Positions 10,623 through 32,598 of a stretch of DNA of 64,000 nt are shown here, in pieces (position 1 is the first letter of the stretch; each line of letters opens with the position of its first letter). Both the position numbers and the translations under genes were made by a program. The stretch lies in the NCBI GenBank assembly GCA_943735955.1, contig OX030955.1, forward strand, positions 5,008,093 to 5,072,092. Reading direction: 5' to 3'. Under the pieces are notes generated by a model that saw nothing but the letters and a program-made list of their open reading frames with translations, was not told the DNA's origin and ran no database searches. The DNA is from Piscicola geometra. Its lineage: Eukaryota; Annelida; Clitellata; Hirudinida; Piscicolidae.

Positions 10623-13600
10623 TTAGCCGAACTGGAAAGTAAAGCCTGAGTTATTGCCTCCGAATCCACCCATGTTGCCGAAGAAGGACTGGAAGATGAT
10701 GTTCGGGTCGATGTTCCCGCCATGGAAGCCACCCCCTCCGCCATTGATCTCCTCCAGGTCCTGGCCGCTGTCGTAGCGTGCCTTCTTCTTCGGGTCGGAG
10801 AGCACGGCGTATGCCTCGCCGATCTCCTTGAACTTTCTCTCCTCCTCCTTCTTCTTCTCGTCACTCTCGTTCGAGTGTCGATCTGCAATGGAGGGAGGGA
10901 GGGAGGGAGGGATGGAGGGAGGGAGGGATGGAGGGAGGGAGGAAGGGAGGGAGGGAGGAAGGGAGGGAGGGAGGAAGGGAGGGAGGAAGGGAGGGAGGAA
11001 GGGAGGGAGGGAGGGAGGGAGGAAGGGAGGGAGAAGGGAGGAAGAAGGGAGAGAGAGAGGGAGGGAGAGAGGGAGGGAGGGAGGGAGGGAAACGATAGAG
11101 TTAGGGCTTTTGAAATCCATGTATGATCATCATAATTCTCAAAACCATATATTGGAATAAGACATTAGATAAACTTTATGATAATGTAAGCATCGAAAAA
11201 TCCTGAAAAACATTAGAAAGCATAGAATGGAAGCATAAGGTAGACTTTTATGATGACAAAAAGATAATTTTATTTATAATGAAAAGTGAAAAAAGATTAA
11301 CCACCCTAACCAGGGTAGTCACATTTAATTACATCTCTTCAAGCCGCTTTTTACAAAATTAATTGGGAGGGAAATTATTGACACCTCTACTAACCACCCT
11401 TCCCACGCCCTCCAAGCATACCGGGGTGGTGGAGGAGGGCATGCTTGCGGTAGGCCTTCTTGATCTGGTCGTCAGAGGCTTCCTTGCCGACCGAGAGGAT
11501 CTTGTAGTAATCCTTGCGCTTGCTCTTCTTCAACTCGAACTTGGCGTTCTGCAGCAGCTGCTTGTTTTCTGCGGAAGTAGATGTAGATGTGGTTGTTGCG
11601 TGGTGATAGTGCTCGTGTGGTGTAGGATGAAGAAGATAAATTGCTGAAAAAGATTGAATTTGCGTGGTGTAACGACGATGCAATCACGAAGCGACAAAAA
11701 ATAAAAATAAATAAAAAACTAATAGCTAATTAAACTTATAAAATACGAAGCTCAAGAAAGAGTTATCTGAATGAGTGGTAATGTTAAATAAAGCGCCAAA
11801 TGAATGAATGAATGAAGGAAGGAATGAAGGAAGGCACCCCTGGTCTTCTCAAGCTTGCACACAGCCTCGTAATCCCTCACTGCCTCCTCATAGTCCTCTA
11901 GGTCCAAGTAGCTGTGCAAGGTGGTGGTGGTAGAGGTGGTGGTAGAGGTGGTGGTAGAGGAGGTGGTGTTCAGCATATTTGGATCAGTAGTTCGGCTAGG
12001 CAGGCTCTCAAAATAAGAAACTAAGATCAAATGAGTCAGCAATACAAAATGAAGAATAAATAAAATGACCAATGAGGCATGGGCCATAGCTAGTATATTA
12101 TCGCCACAGCATTCACCCCTATATAAATATGACGAAAGAGGCAAGGCGCCACTCACCACTGGGCTCTTCGCTGCAGCGCTTTGACGTAGGCGCCATCCAG
12201 CTTGAGTGCCTGAGTGCAGTCCTCTACCGCTGCCCTGAGCTTCTTCAACTATGGAGAGAGGAGGAGGTGGTGGTGGTGGAAGTGGTGGTGGATGAGGAGA
12301 AGGCGGTGGTGGTAGTGGAAGAGGAGGTGGAGGAGAAGTAGGATGAGAAGGATAAGTAAGAGAAAGAGGAGAAAGTGGTGTTGGAGATCTAATAGAAAAT
12401 ATCTTCGATCTAAATAATGAACACAACTATAGAAAATGCTTCTTTGAAGCGTCAAAACACTGGTATAAAACAAATACAAAAACAGCTTTAATCAGCAGTA
12501 AGCCCCCAAGAAGTTCTAAGCAAAACACCAAGATACTTATTTAAACAACAACCATTCACCAAACACCAAGACACCAAGATACCAATTCAAACCTACCAAT
12601 CAACCAATCCACCAATTCATCCTCCACCACCAATTCAACCATCCACACCACACCACACCTTGCAGTTGACGGCAGCGCGATTGAAGTAGAGCTTGGAGTT
12701 GGTGGAGACGTTGGCTGGGTCGATGAGGAGTGCCTGGTTGCGGAGGAAAGGGACAAAATGAACCTTGCTCAAAATGGCATTCGACGAAATATACTTTAAA
12801 TAATAGTCCTTAACCCTAACCCTAACCCGAAGTCTAATTTTGTTAATGACTATTTTTAAGATCAATTTCGTCTAATGTCAATATTTTTTTAAGTCGATTT
12901 CGTCCAAGGTCTATTTTGGTCGTAGAGGTCAAGGTACAAAATGGACCTTGTCCAAAATAGACATTGGAAAAAATGGACCTTAAAAAAATATACCTATTAT
13001 ATTGGTTTTATATACCTGGTTGTAGAGGTCGAGGGCCTCGTGCGCCTTGCCCGCCTTGAAGGCAGCATTGCCCTCTTCCTTCTTCTGCAACAGACTCTTC
13101 GCTTTCTGTCGTTGTGTGTGCATGGGTGGGTGGGTAAGTGAGGCGTGGGTGGGTGATAATGGTAATTTTTGTAGTGATGGTTGTGTTGATGATGATGGTA
13201 ATTGTTGTAATGATGGTTGTGTGGGTGATGATGGTGATAATTTTAGTGATGGTGGAGATTATAATAAGGTAGTCTTTAAGGAAACTACAAGAAAAAAGAA
13301 CACAAAATAAATTAAGTTTAAAAAATGGAAAAACGAAACACGAAAGTGGCAAAAAAAGAAAGAAACTAAATTGGACCAAAAAAAAATGAAAAGAGAAAAC
13401 AAAGATTTTAAAATCCCAAAAAACAACAAATATCGAGATGCACCCACCTTATAGATGATCTTGGCCTTGGCGTGGTCGGGCGCCATTTCGAGCACCTTGC
13501 GGAAGTGCTGGAAGGCCTTCTCGCACTGGTCCATGTAGTAGAGGCACAAGCCGCGCACGTAGATCGCGTCGGCGTTTCGGCCGTCAAGTCGGAGCATGTC

Positions 13601-14130
13601 GCTGCGTGCGTGTGTGTGTGGGTGTGTGGGTTGGCAGGATGGGATGGTGTGTGTAGGTGTGGCGAGGGAAGTTAAGATGGGAGAGAGAGGTGTGGTGTGT
13701 GGATGAAGGATGGAGGTGTGCGTGGATGAAGGATGGGAAATGGAGTTGTGCTAGGTGTGAGGATGATTAGAAGGAGGGAATTGGTTTGTGGTTGGACTGT
13801 TGGAGATTGGTTGGGTGGGTGAGTGAGAAGGATGGTGGTGGCAAAATGATTATAATTATTTGAACATACAAACCTCCCCCCTCCCACCATCCCCCCCCCC
13901 CCCCACACACACACACACACAAACCCCCCCCCCCCCCCCCACACACACAAATACACACAAACACACACACACACAACCCCCCCCCCCCACACACACACAG
14001 AAACACACACCTAGCGATATCCTGGGCCTCCTGATATCGATGCAGTTGTGTGAGGCACTCGGCCTTGAGGACCTTGAACTTGCAGCAGTCTGGAGACGTC
14101 TGTATGCACTTGTCGAGGTTGTAGACCGCC

Positions 14131-14162
<32 letters not shown>

Positions 14163-16836
14163 AGAATGTTGTTGAGTTATTGATGTGATATTGTCATCGT
14201 CGTCGTTGATGTTGTTGTTGTTGAATATGGTCGTTGATGTTGATCAAAGAATGTGGTAGTTGATGTTGAATAAAAATAGTTGTGTTGATGTTGATGCTGT
14301 GGTGAGGATGATGATGATGTTTACTCAATATAGGTGAGGATATGCTCGTTGCAGTTGTTGTTGTAGTAGTTGTTGATGTTGTTGTGTTGAAGTGAGAATG
14401 AGAGGTTGTCGTGTTTTGAGATGAGTAATAAAGTATAAGTATTCGTTGTGGAGAAAGTGTTGATGGTGGTGGTGAAGGTCTGGCAGCAGTGATGGTTGTG
14501 AAGATGGTCGTAGAAATGTAATATGTGGTAATACTCAAACACCAAGACAAAAATCATTAAATAAAAACTATTAAACACAGAGAAAAACACACAAATAAAA
14601 CAAGTACAATTAATCACAATTAACTAACCATAAAATTTCCCAAAGCAACTAAAACAACAAAAACAACAACAAAGACACCAAAAACAATGATAAACTAACA
14701 GTTCTGTATTCGTGGGTGTCATTAATGGCGGAAAGAGCCTTAGTATAAAATGCCTGCACTGTGGTAGCGTCCTTGTACTGTAGTGGTGGTGGTGTAGATG
14801 GTAATAATTGTAGTAGAAGCAGTGGAGGTGGTGGTGGTGGTGTAGATGGTAATAATTGTAGTAGAAGCAGTGGAGGTGGTGGTGGTGGTGTAGATGGTAA
14901 TAATTGTAGTAGAAGCAGTGGAGGTGGTGGTAGTGGTGTAGATGGTAATAGTTGTAGTAGAAGCAGTGGTGGTGGTGGTAGTGGTGTAGATGGTAATAGT
15001 TGTAGTAGTAGCAGTAGTGGTGGTGGTAGTGGTGTAGATGTTAATTGTTGTAGTAGTAGCAGTGGTGGTGGTGGTAGTGGTGTAGATGGTAATTGTTGTA
15101 GTAGTAGCAGTGGTGGTGGTGGTAGTGGTGTAGATGGTAATAGTTGTAGTAGTAGCAGTGGTGGTGGTGGTAGTGGTGTAGATAGTAATAGTTGTAGTAG
15201 TAGCAGTGGTGGTAGTGGTAGTGGTGTAGATGTTAATTGTTGTAGTAGTAGCAGTGGTGGTGGTGGTGGTGGTAGTGGTGTAGATGTTAATTGTTGTAGT
15301 AGTAGCAGTGGTGGTGGTGGTGGTGGTGTAGATGGTAATTGTTGTAGTAGTAGTAGTAGTGGTGGTGGCAGGTGCAAAAGTGTGATGAAGGAAAGTAAGA
15401 TGGGAAAAAAAGATTCATTGATAGTTGATGTAAGAAACAATTTTTAAATTTATTTAAAATATGAAACATATTTGGTTTTGAGAATTTTCAGTTAGTTAAT
15501 TTCTCGTATTTTCATTGTTATCTGTATTATAAATCTATCCATGATTTTTACGACTATTAAACCAAAGCAATATCACCAATGTAACTCTTCATTCACAAGA
15601 AATCCCATGCATACTTAACCCCGCAAACTGCAGCCTTCAAAATGCATTCACCATGCGACATACTCCATGCCCCATTCACCACACGCGAACCTCGGCAGTA
15701 GCAGCCTTATTCTTGGGCTCGAGTTCAAGGACCTTCTTGTAGAGGTGCAGTGCTGGCCCAACCTCTCCGAGCTGCAACTGACACTTCGCCTCTCTGTAGT
15801 AGCCCTGTGGTGCAAGAATCGGAAGATATGCCTAGAAGCGCGGGGCATTTACTGCATGAGTTTGTGGGGGGAGGGGGGAGTGAAGAAAACAGGGGTTGTT
15901 TCTAGAAGTTTTGTGACATCAGCAACTCATTTCCTATTGATTAATATTGAACTAATGAACATTTAATAATTAACTTAACCAAGAAACTGAGTATATATTA
16001 CGAATTATATTGAGAAACAAAAATTAATATTGTGTGAAGTTCCAACCACACTTCAAATTGTTCTACATAACTCCTCACACACCAACTCATGGTGAAGAGC
16101 TTCTGGAAATGACCCAACTTCAGTAGTGACAAACCGAATACACGGGAAAAAAGTGAGTTCTTATTCACAAATGCAGACCAACCTTTGCGAAGAGAGGGTC
16201 GAGCTGAGTGGACCTCCTCGCATCTTGCAGGGCGAGTTCGTAATTGAAGACCATCATGTAGGCGGCTGATCGATTGCCATAGTAGGCAGCCAGAGGATTT
16301 AAGTCTTTAGGAGAACATTTGAGATGTCATCATGGTAGTTTAAGTTTCAATTGTGTTAAAATAGTTTTACAAATAGTGAAAACGTTAATATTATTGTGAG
16401 ATGTTTGTGACATGAGTTGAAATGCCTCACTGATGGCCTCGGAGTAGCATTCAATAGCCTGGAAATAGTTCTTTTTCTTGTATTCTTCATTCCCTTCATT
16501 CTTTTTGTCTTCAGCAATTCTTCAATATAGAAAGTGGGTTAATATTGTGTGTATGCACTCGAAAGTGATAAGGCTTCTATACTGCGCAACTAGGCAGTAT
16601 GATTGTGATTTTACAATAATAAATTGGGAAAAAATATTTATGAAATAGTACTCAATAATTAATTTCAAAATGTTAAATAAATAAAAAAATTACTGAATGG
16701 CAATGGCAATTGCGTCATCATTGTCAACTGAGGTCTCTTCCGAAACTGGTTCAGTCTCCATTGGAACATCCTTTTCGAGGGTGCCGCTCAAATTTACACT
16801 TTCAGTTTTTTCAGACGGAGAATCGGATTTAGGCAT
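10623..16836 (-). CDS. DNAJC7: DnaJ homolog subfamily C member 7 (TPR2), TPR and J-domain co-chaperone
   Basis: Thirteen exons on the minus strand, phase-consistent throughout: 16694-16836, 16431-16519, 16183-16304, 15685-15804, 14700-14777, 14011-14129, 13448-13601, 13016-13105, 12659-12733, 12157-12248, 11838-11911, 11422-11568, 10623-10882. The CDS is 1563 nt, 520 residues (human 494). Exons 2-11 encode TPR helices, for example [26 protein letters not shown] and [12 protein letters not shown]. Exons 12-13 encode the J domain ([20 protein letters not shown]). The HPD motif needed to stimulate Hsp70 ATPase is intact and is split by the last intron (CCC G|AT). The C-terminus FTFQFG matches the vertebrate end. 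The protein couples Hsp70 and Hsp90 in the cytosol. The start [10 protein letters not shown] gives an acidic leader. Introns are packed with simple repeats. Confidence 0.96.
10888..11092. repeat. GGGA/GGAA polypurine tract in the last DNAJC7 intron
   Basis: About 200 bp of nearly pure purine on the plus strand, built from GGGA with GGAAGGGA and GATGGAGG variants. It lies directly against the 3' splice site of the last exon, so in the transcript it forms a very long C/U polypyrimidine tract. Confidence 0.9.
12745..12995. repeat. Inverted-repeat element with telomere-like hexamers
   Basis: The left arm (12750-12795, with CAAAATGGCATTCGACGAAA) is roughly complementary to 12885-12920 (GATTTCGTCCAAGGTCTATT). 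A further arm copy follows at 12940-12990 (GTCCAAAATAGACATTGG). Between the arms is CCCTAACCCTAACCC at about 12812. A related fragment lies at 2388-2450. It lies in a DNAJC7 intron and looks like a small hairpin or MITE-type repeat. Confidence 0.55.
14780..15370. repeat. GGT/AGT-rich minisatellite in a DNAJC7 intron
   Basis: About a dozen copies of a 42-54 bp unit made wholly of trinucleotides, each containing GTGTAGATGGTAAT, then TGTAGTAGTAGCAGT and a variable GGT run. Because the unit is a multiple of three, both strands stay open and give spurious long reading frames (Gly/Ser/Val on plus, Leu/Pro on minus). It lies between DNAJC7 exons 4 and 5 and is intronic. Confidence 0.9.
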
Positions 16837-17146
16837 CTTGAAGAATAGGTTTATTTTTAGTGTTTTTAATTTATAGAAACTGCTCGAATATTCTCTATCA
16901 AAGAGTAAAGTCGCTACTGACAATGGTGGAGGAATTTTACATGAAAGAAGGAGATGTGTAAATTTCATTAAAATTTTAAAAATGATGAAAAATGAAATAT
17001 CATTGCAAAATCAAAATTTTGTTTAGTTTTTCGAGTGTAAACTTTTGAATTTTGTGATAGAAAAAAATAATTTATATAATTTACTTTTTTTTTTAAAAAC
17101 CTTGTAAAAAATGAAAATATGATTTAAGATTTCTTTCACAAACGAC
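16837..17146. promoter_or_regulatory. Putative shared promoter of DNAJC7 and the GPAM-type gene
   Basis: DNAJC7 (minus) and the acyltransferase gene (plus) diverge with start codons 310 bp apart. The spacer is AT-rich with no other coding sequence. Short TTTATAT-type elements occur around 17070, but no core promoter was assigned. Confidence 0.45.
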
Positions 17147-27910
<10,764 letters not shown>

Positions 27911-28542
27911 AGTCATTTGTATGATTGATTGATTGTATGGCGATTTCAATCACTTTTTTAGTCGATCTTTGTGCATCATTTCGTCACTATAATGCAAATT
28001 TCTTGTCTTTGCTAAGTATTTCATGTATTTCTAAATTGACATAATTATGAATGAACGTTAGATACTCTTTACCTGGTTGATCAGTGACAAACTCACAGAC
28101 TCACTCACCAAGGCTACAAGTCTTGTCTCTCAGCATGAAGACTACCTTATTTCAAGTCGGATTCATAATAATTAGTTACTTTTTAATTTTTCGAGTAAAT
28201 CTTTAAATACCCTTTATTATTTTGTACCGCTCCATTTATATGGTAGGCTCCATTTACATTCTACAGTGTAGCATTGCTACACACAGACAACTTTCATTTG
28301 AATTGATATCAAGGCATAATCGAAATAAGATCACTACAAAACAGGCTTTTATTGAAACTTATACTATTTATACATAAATATTTATATAAATATATATATA
28401 TATATATATAATTATTTTTAAAGCGCTCATCTTAATGAAAAGCGCTTAACTTTAGAATACTCAAATGTCGTCAGTTTATTAAAATTCGCCTTCCCGTTCT
28501 AAATAACACATCGCTAAATCAACATCATGTAGAGTTCTAAAT
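27911..28542. other. Intergenic region between convergent GPAM-type gene and ZNF207
   Basis: Both genes end here. A (TA)n run is at 28390-28412. No exon recognised. Confidence 0.5.
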
Positions 28543-31221
28543 TCAGTTATTGTAATGGCCATCATACGCCATGTTCGGATTGGGTAGGAGGGGCCGACTG
28601 GGGTGGGAGTCTTGATGATGATGCTGCTGCTGCGATGGGTGCTGATGATGATCTTGGTACATGACTGGTCCTGATGACTTTTCGGCTGCAGTGAAGTCGC
28701 CTTGGTACTTTGCCTGTATCGCCCTCAACTCCTCCTGTGTTGTATTGTGGTGGTGGATGGCTGGTTGTTGCTGAGGTTGATAGTAGTGGTGGTGGCTGGA
28801 TGGTTGTCAGTGAGGTTGGAGGTAGTATGAATAGTGGGAGTGATGATGGTGGTGGTATTAATGGTGGAGGTTAGTAATGGTAGTGGAGGTGACAATGATG
28901 ATGGTAGTGGAGGTGGTATGAATGGTAAAGGCAAAGGCAGTGATAGTGGCAAGATAGAGTTTCTGAAGCAGCTACACACCAGAGAGATGTCGTCTTCGGG
29001 ATGCACAAGGATGCTGGTCGCAGTGTTCACAAAGCCCACCTTGTCCGGATAAGCATCATTACCAGTACCACCACTGCTGCTATCCAAGTCATGTTGGTAG
29101 TGTTGCTGGTTGTTGTTTTTGTTGTTATCATATTGGTGATGCAGTTGGTTGTTGTTGTTGTTGTTGTAGGGCGATTGTTGGTTGTTGCTGTTATGAGTGA
29201 ATGGAGATGTTGATTGATTGTTGTTGTTGTATGGTGGTTGTTGTTGTTGATGAAAGTTACTGGTACTACTACTGGCATTATCGTTGTTGTATGCCTTACC
29301 TGGAGTCTGCAAGAAATGTAAAGTGAGTGAAAAAGGAATTTTAAGATAAATTTATAAAAATTAATTTTCCTAAATACCATAAAACAGCGTGTATAAAGCA
29401 CGCCTGTTTTTTCAATGCCAAAAAGAAAAATAAAATGGTATAAAAAATAGATATTTTAATCGTAAGTATCCACCATCTTGAATTTTTTTTTAATTCGGGT
29501 CATTGGAAAGAGTTTGAGAGCAAAAATAGGAGGCAAAAGAGTGCGTTTTATACATGGTGCTTACAGAAAATGTAATACTGGAAAAACCCACTTTGAAAAT
29601 CTCCAAACAAACCTGCATGTTAGCCGCAGACGGAAAGAGAAGTGGAGGTTTGACAGGGGGTGGTGCGCTGGAGGTGGTTGCATTGGCGTGGCTGACTGGG
29701 TTTGGTAGAAGGGGTGCATGGTCAGGGTGGGGAGAGGGAGGGATGGGTGGGTTGTTATGGCTGGGGGGCTGATGGTGATGGCTGATGGGGGGCATGTGGT
29801 TGTTGAAGGGGGCGCCAGTAGGAGGCATGCGTGGCGGCATGGGTGGGTACATGCCGGGCAGGAGGGGCATGAACGGACGCATGAATGGCATGAACGGCAT
29901 CATGGGCATCATCGGAGGCATCATCCCACCACCACCCCCACCCATCGGAGGCCTCACCCCCTCTAAGGGAGGTGCTGATGATGATGATGATGATGCCTGA
30001 GATGATTTCTTCGCTTCGTCATCACTGTCAGAATCTTTTTGTTTAAGAGTTGAATGCATACATAAGTTTGATAATAATTTTTTTTAATGTATGCAAAAGT
30101 TGAAACTTACCATCATTGTCCCCATCTTGATTATCTGTGAAAAAAGATTTTATTATAACATTTGCAGAACTCTGAACACACAAATTTAGAATAATTGTAA
30201 AATACAAGCTAGAAGTATCCCTTCTTTCTCTATGCCTCTACCTTTCTCCATCATAGAGATGACCCCCCTCTCTCCATCCATCCATATATAAAATATAGGC
30301 TAGAAATAATCCCCTTTCCATCCAACAACATCAACACCACCACGCCGCCATTACTTTTGAGTCCCTTCTTCATCAGATGCATCTTTAAGTCCTCCTCAGG
30401 AATGCCTTCCACTCCGTAGATCTCGACGGTGGTGTCGTTGCGCGTTGGAATGGCATTCGGAATTTTCTCTAGAGGTTCTTTGTGCACCTTATGGGGGGGA
30501 GGGTGATTTTAGGTTTATTTAGTTGATGGTGGTGTGTTGGTATAGGAGATTAATAGTGTATGGTTGCAGTTGTTGGTGGTTGTAATAGCATTCTTGTTGG
30601 TTTTATCTCCTGTAATATAAATATTGACAACATAATTATTTTTTAAAACTATAAAATACTTTAAATTCACTGTTTAAAATCCAAAGACAAGCTTTTATAG
30701 ATTGATCATATTGGAGAAGATAGGTCCCCCTTGAATGATTTATTAGTACTTTATTATTTAAAAAAAAAAAATTGAAGTGACTCATTGAAATACTTAAATC
30801 TTAATTGATGAATTATTAAATAATCATTTTTGGTATTAAAAGTGAACCTGCATGCAGTGGATGGCTAGGCCAGGTCCAGTGTAGAGTCTGCGGTGACAGA
30901 TGTGGCACTTGAAATGTTTCGCTTTTTGGTGCTGAATCAAAATCTTTTCGTCATCGAACTCCCGATTGCAGTACCTTAAAAAGTTTTTAATAAAAACGTT
31001 AGGTTAAAATTTGAGTCAAATTTATTTTATCTTTCTTTATTTAGAGATTTATTTCGAGCTTTTAATTATTTTTTTTCCTATCAGTTATTTTTTTCATTTG
31101 GATCATTTTTTAAAGTTAGAAAGAACTGAGCAGGTTTCATTGCCATTACATTTTTGACAAAAAAATATTTATTTACTAACCAGCACCATGGCTTCATTGT
31201 CTTCTTTTTTTTGCGACCCAT
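28543..31221 (-). CDS. ZNF207: Zinc finger protein 207 / BuGZ, spindle-assembly and Bub3-binding factor
   Basis: Seven exons on the minus strand, all in phase: 31181-31221, 30848-30974, 30355-30487, 30111-30134, 29613-30034, 28980-29306, 28543-28734; 421 residues. The N-terminus [20 protein letters not shown] and the two C2H2 fingers ([33 protein letters not shown]) are nearly identical to human ZNF207. [13 protein letters not shown] follows. The middle is a proline/methionine-rich tract ([18 protein letters not shown]), the phase-separating region in BuGZ. The GLEBS motif that binds Bub3 reads [15 protein letters not shown] and is split by the last intron. BuGZ loads Bub3 on kinetochores and binds microtubules. 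The C-terminal half is N/Q/H-rich, unlike vertebrates. Confidence 0.95.
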
Positions 31222-32598
31222 ATTTTTATTATCTAAAAGTTAAAATACGGCAAAAAGACGTCAAACGCAAAACGTTATTACTAGAATAACGCCATCTTGT
31301 CTATAACTGCATTCTCAATTCATTAAAAAGGTGTAGCGCTTAGAAGTATTTTTGTATACAATTTTTAAAACAATTTAATTGACATTAAAAAAAAATGGAA
31401 TAAAAATCCTTTAAAATAATACTAATGAAATTAGTTTTATATTTCATACTAAGCTTAATTTACACGAATTTATAGAGAAAAATCGATAAAAACAAGTTAC
31501 ACCACCAATAAATTTGTTCTGTTTGAGCAGGCATAACCATCCATGAACATTTGTACTGAATAGCATATGCAAAAGTATATAATCTGCGTTTATAGGCGCA
31601 ACTAAGTCAATTTATCATTTCAATAAGGCTTCCATTCATCACTATGGATTTCTCTAAATGCTGCTTTTTTGAGAAAACCAAAATTTCTGTGTTTGTAAAA
31701 TTATTTAAATTATAATATAATACGAATATATAAAATTTATTTTAAAATAAATACTTTAACAAACATTTTATAACATCAATTTTATTATTTTTCTCAAACA
31801 TTTCTGCTAGCACATAAAACACCACAACTGCCTTGTCTTGTGAGAATTTTCTTTTGTATTTTGTTTTAAAATTCAAATTTTTTTAAAGAAAACGCACAGA
31901 TGCATTCATGAGTATATGTAGAACATATGAATGTGTAGAGCATACATTTACAATTTTTTTTCAAGAATATGTGTTTCGTCCCATTTTAGAAAGGCAAAAA
32001 AATTACAAAAAAACTTTAAAACCAAATATCAACAAAAAAAGTTAATTATTTACAAAACGAAACAAAATTTTCTAAAATACTGTTTGGGTTAGAATAAGGG
32101 TTAATTTTTTTTTCCATTTTTAAAAAAGTGTTTATTGCACTGTTTCATTCTAAAACGGGTCGGATTTTGAGATAAGAAGAAACATATATAAAGATATTCC
32201 TAAGCAGGCGTTTTGTCGTTTAGCAAACTGAGCAGAGGTATCACGTTTTCTTGATTTTGTGCTCGTTTTAGTAGAATAATGTCTTTTGTTGAATGTTTAT
32301 ATAGAATTTCCTTATTGCTTCCTTAAAACATGTGGATTTGAAAAAGATTATTTGAAAGGCTCATATTTTCATACATTAAAATGTTTGATAATTGGAAAAA
32401 AGAATGCTAAAAGCTTGGAAATGTTTACAATAGAGGCTTACGACATCTCACTTCAAAAAGAAACATTAACAAAACAACTAGGTGAAGAAAAACTAACAAA
32501 ACAACTTGGTTAAGAAAAACTAACAAAACAACTAGGTGGAGAAAAACTAACAAAACAACTTGGTGAAGAAAAACTAAAATAAAATATTGCCGTTTCAA
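31222..32598. other. Intergenic region upstream of ZNF207 and the orphan gene
   Basis: ZNF207 (minus) and the orphan gene (plus) diverge here. The reading frame 32286-32514 has no recognised family and is either a 5' UTR or an unassigned exon. TATATAAAGATATT at 32186 resembles a TATA box upstream of the plus-strand gene. Confidence 0.4.
32450..32580 (+). repeat. About 30-bp tandem repeats just upstream of the orphan reading frame
   Basis: Five units containing AACTAACAAAACAACTTGG. In frame they read as EKLTKQLG, but the second unit ends in a TAA stop at about 32512, and the units are out of frame with the ATG at 32599. Confidence 0.7.

Noticed and set aside
14649..15447. 263- and 228-codon frames rich in Leu/Pro or Gly/Ser/Val
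   Set aside because: Trinucleotide minisatellite within a DNAJC7 intron; both strands are open because the unit has no stops.
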